From JBECKQ01 sp040235375 (GTDB taxonomy: Bacteria; Planctomycetota; Phycisphaerae; UBA1845), in assembly GCA_040235375.1 (NCBI GenBank), contig JBECKQ010000127.1:1-25817 (forward strand): 25,817 bases of DNA, given 5' to 3'. Below, piece by piece: positions 24,158-25,817 of the stretch. Below the pieces are notes generated by a model. The model made no database searches. It saw only the letters and a list, made by a program, of their open reading frames with translations, and had not been told where the DNA came from. The translations under genes and the position numbers were made by a program. Position 1 is the first letter of the stretch; every line of letters starts with the position of its first letter.

Positions 24158-25783
24158 CTATCGGAAGAGATTCGGGAATCGCGTGCCCTGGCCCGTCCGT
24201 TCAAGAATGGCCGGGTTAGGCTGCGACCCGAAGCTGTCAATGTCAGCGAAGTTACGGTCGTAGACGAATCCGAACCCGTACGTCATGCGGAAGGCATTGC
24301 GGAACACGGCCAGGAACGGCGCGGCCGGGTGCGTGCCCACGAGAACCAGGTCGTTGTTCTTCAGCAGGATGTCCGGCTCTTTGCCGGCGAACATCGCGTC
24401 CAGATTGACCTGGTGCATCTCTTCGCGGTCGCCGTACCGGCGGTACACCGTGCACCTTGTCGGCCACGCCAGGGGAGCGAGATTTCCCGCCGCGGCGATC
24501 GCCGCCTTCAGCGTCACGCGCCTGCCCGTAAGCGTGTACGCGCCGGGACGGGTCACCTGGCCCATGATGTAGTATTCGCCGACCTCGCCGGCCACGACGC
24601 GGATCTTATCACCCGCCCGGACCACGATGTTCTGTCGATAATCGCCGTTGCGCAGCGCCGGAGCGGACACGCGGATCACACGCATTTCCTTTTCGCCGGC
24701 AAGCCGGCTCCAGTCAATCTGCGGTTCGACCTCGGGGGGCGGAACCGGCTGAGATTCAGGAGCGACCGGGGCCGCCGGCTTCTCCTCCGCCGGCGCGGTC
24801 GTGGTCTGCACCCATCCCTGGCCATTGAGGAAAATCCACCGCGGCCGCTGCGCCGGCTCTTCCTGGATCTCCTCGAGGGCTTTGGTTGTCAGTTGCTCTT
24901 TTGCCGGCGCTGATCTCGGCTGCTGGGTTCCCATAACCGCCTCGAACAGGTCCGCCTTCTCCTTCGACAGCCGTTCCTGCTCCCGGGCATTGGTCGCGGG
25001 TTTGGCGGTTTGCGATGGCGCAGCGGCGGACGACGGCGGCGCGGAGGCGCTCATCGACGATCCCCCATAGCCGGCCGACAGCGTCGCCGCCGACGGCAGC
25101 GCCGCGGGCCCAAAGCCGGGTTCCGTCTCCGGCGACACCTCCCCTTCCTCCCTCATGACGAAGATTTCCGTCGCTGACTCCACCAATCCGCCTGCGATAT
25201 TCGTCGCCTCCAGCAACCGCGTGTCCGGTCGCGGAATCGGATAAACGTTTGGTGCGCTCGTCGCGCCGAAGATGACAAAAGTCTGACGCCGTTTCACCAC
25301 CGGCTCCACGATCACCTGCGCCTCCTGGATATAGCCACGCACGCGCAGTTGCTCAGCAATCTCCTGTTCGATCTCCGTGCGGCTCAAGCCCGCCACACGC
25401 AACTGACCAAGCACCGGTATGCTGATCGTGCCCACTTCATCAACGGTCGCCTGAACGTTTGTCTCCGTTGCCCGGGCCAGCAGTTCGAAGATGCGGATGT
25501 TCAGCACGTCGCCGGGCCCCACTTCGTACTGGTCGTACAGGGGGATGAGATCCCGCGGCTGCGGCTCGGTGGCTCCGGGCATGCCTTCTGGCATGTCCTG
25601 GAGGCTCAACGATGTTCGGATCTCCATCGTCGCCTCGCGTGTGAAAGACCCCACCGCCGTTGGGTCAAACCAGGCGTTGAAGATGCTGTTGCAGCCAAAC
25701 GTCATCACCAGCAGCACGATCGCAGGGCATATCCCCGCGGTCTGCGTGGCGCGTCGGCTCAACACTTGTCTGGTGCTGATCAT
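24158..25783 (-). CDS. Wza-like polysaccharide export lipoprotein with SLBB domains
   Basis: This 541-residue outer-membrane export protein has a signal segment with Cys31 in VMTFGC, a probable lipobox. The polysaccharide export domain begins YEVGPGDVLNIRIFE at about residue 86 and continues through ISIPVLGQLRVAGLSRTEIE. A first SLBB-like unit follows (about 175-215, VIFGATSAPNVYPIP). About 130 low-complexity residues rich in Ala, Pro, Ser and Glu (about 215-345) are unusual for Wza. A second SLBB unit is near 380-470 (VVRAGDKIRVVAGEVGEYY, then GQVTRPGAYTLTG). Wza is normally about 380 residues, so the insert accounts for the extra length. The start is ATG 25783. It is the first gene of the cluster visible here; the promoter is outside the window or in its last 34 bases. 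Confidence 0.9.
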   Translation of the reverse strand: MISTRQVLSRRATQTAGICPAIVLLVMTFGCNSIFNAWFDPTAVGSFTREATMEIRTSLSLQDMPEGMPGATEPQPRDLIPLYDQYEVGPGDVLNIRIFELLARATETNVQATVDEVGTISIPVLGQLRVAGLSRTEIEQEIAEQLRVRGYIQEAQVIVEPVVKRRQTFVIFGATSAPNVYPIPRPDTRLLEATNIAGGLVESATEIFVMREEGEVSPETEPGFGPAALPSAATLSAGYGGSSMSASAPPSSAAAPSQTAKPATNAREQERLSKEKADLFEAVMGTQQPRSAPAKEQLTTKALEEIQEEPAQRPRWIFLNGQGWVQTTTAPAEEKPAAPVAPESQPVPPPEVEPQIDWSRLAGEKEMRVIRVSAPALRNGDYRQNIVVRAGDKIRVVAGEVGEYYIMGQVTRPGAYTLTGRRVTLKAAIAAAGNLAPLAWPTRCTVYRRYGDREEMHQVNLDAMFAGKEPDILLKNNDLVLVGTHPAAPFLAVFRNAFRMTYGFGFVYDRNFADIDSFGSQPNPAILERTGQGTRFPNLFR

Positions 25784-25817
25784 CAGGCAAACCGGTTAAA
25801 CATCGTCCTCGGACCGC

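Noticed and set aside
24130..24240. Longer start for the exosortase
   Set aside because: It would overlap the export gene and add 37 residues of no family likeness. ATG 24129 precedes the conserved part with a normal gap.
1..25817. Additional recoded UGA codons in other genes
   Set aside because: I looked at gene starts and ends for frames that continue after TGA with family-like sequence. Only selD does.

Overview
The window is a GC-rich bacterial chromosome segment. Several traits together suggest a member of the Planctomycetes, perhaps a Phycisphaerae-like lineage known mainly from metagenomes: an exosortase inside an exopolysaccharide cluster, a run of very small lipoprotein-like genes, very large multiheme cytochromes, and a SelD that itself carries selenocysteine. 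This placement is inferred from gene content; no rRNA or tRNA is present to test it.

Layout. Positions 1-264 hold the end of mtnA (methionine salvage). Positions 356-1625 hold a promoter and four tiny predicted lipoproteins in tandem. Positions 1647-3199 (minus) encode a GspB-like membrane protein and a GspA/ExeA-like ATPase that overlap by 4 bp. Positions 3366-4412 encode selD with an in-frame UGA (Sec) codon and a SECIS-like hairpin; a caller that treats UGA as stop would start the gene 69 nt too late. Positions 4427-8066 are mostly housekeeping: scpB and rsmA (minus), then a small phage CII-type DNA-binding protein and threonine synthase (plus). Positions 8123-13244 (minus) hold two consecutive giant genes, each a periplasmic multiheme cytochrome c fused to a membrane cytochrome b. 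They carry 11 and 19 CXXCH motifs and resemble CbcL-type quinol oxidases in architecture.

Positions 13451-25783 (minus) form a ten-gene exopolysaccharide cluster. In transcription order it reads: Wza-like export lipoprotein, exosortase, Wzc-like chain-length/tyrosine kinase fusion, DegT aminotransferase, UDP-xylose synthase, NusG-like antiterminator, UDP-glucose dehydrogenase, UDP-glucuronate 4-epimerase-like enzyme, GDP-mannose dehydratase and GDP-fucose synthase. The first three are the export and assembly machinery. The rest supply sugar nucleotides: UDP-GlcA, UDP-GalA, UDP-Xyl, GDP-Fuc and probably an amino sugar. No glycosyltransferase, flippase or polymerase lies in the window, so the cluster must continue or be completed elsewhere. 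A good promoter with a dyad over its -35 box splits the cluster before degT. The GspA/GspB-like pair may belong functionally with this cluster, because related ATPases accompany exosortase/EPS loci in other bacteria.

No intergenic stretch exceeds 300 bases. I saw no tRNA, rRNA, CRISPR array, insertion sequence or integrase.
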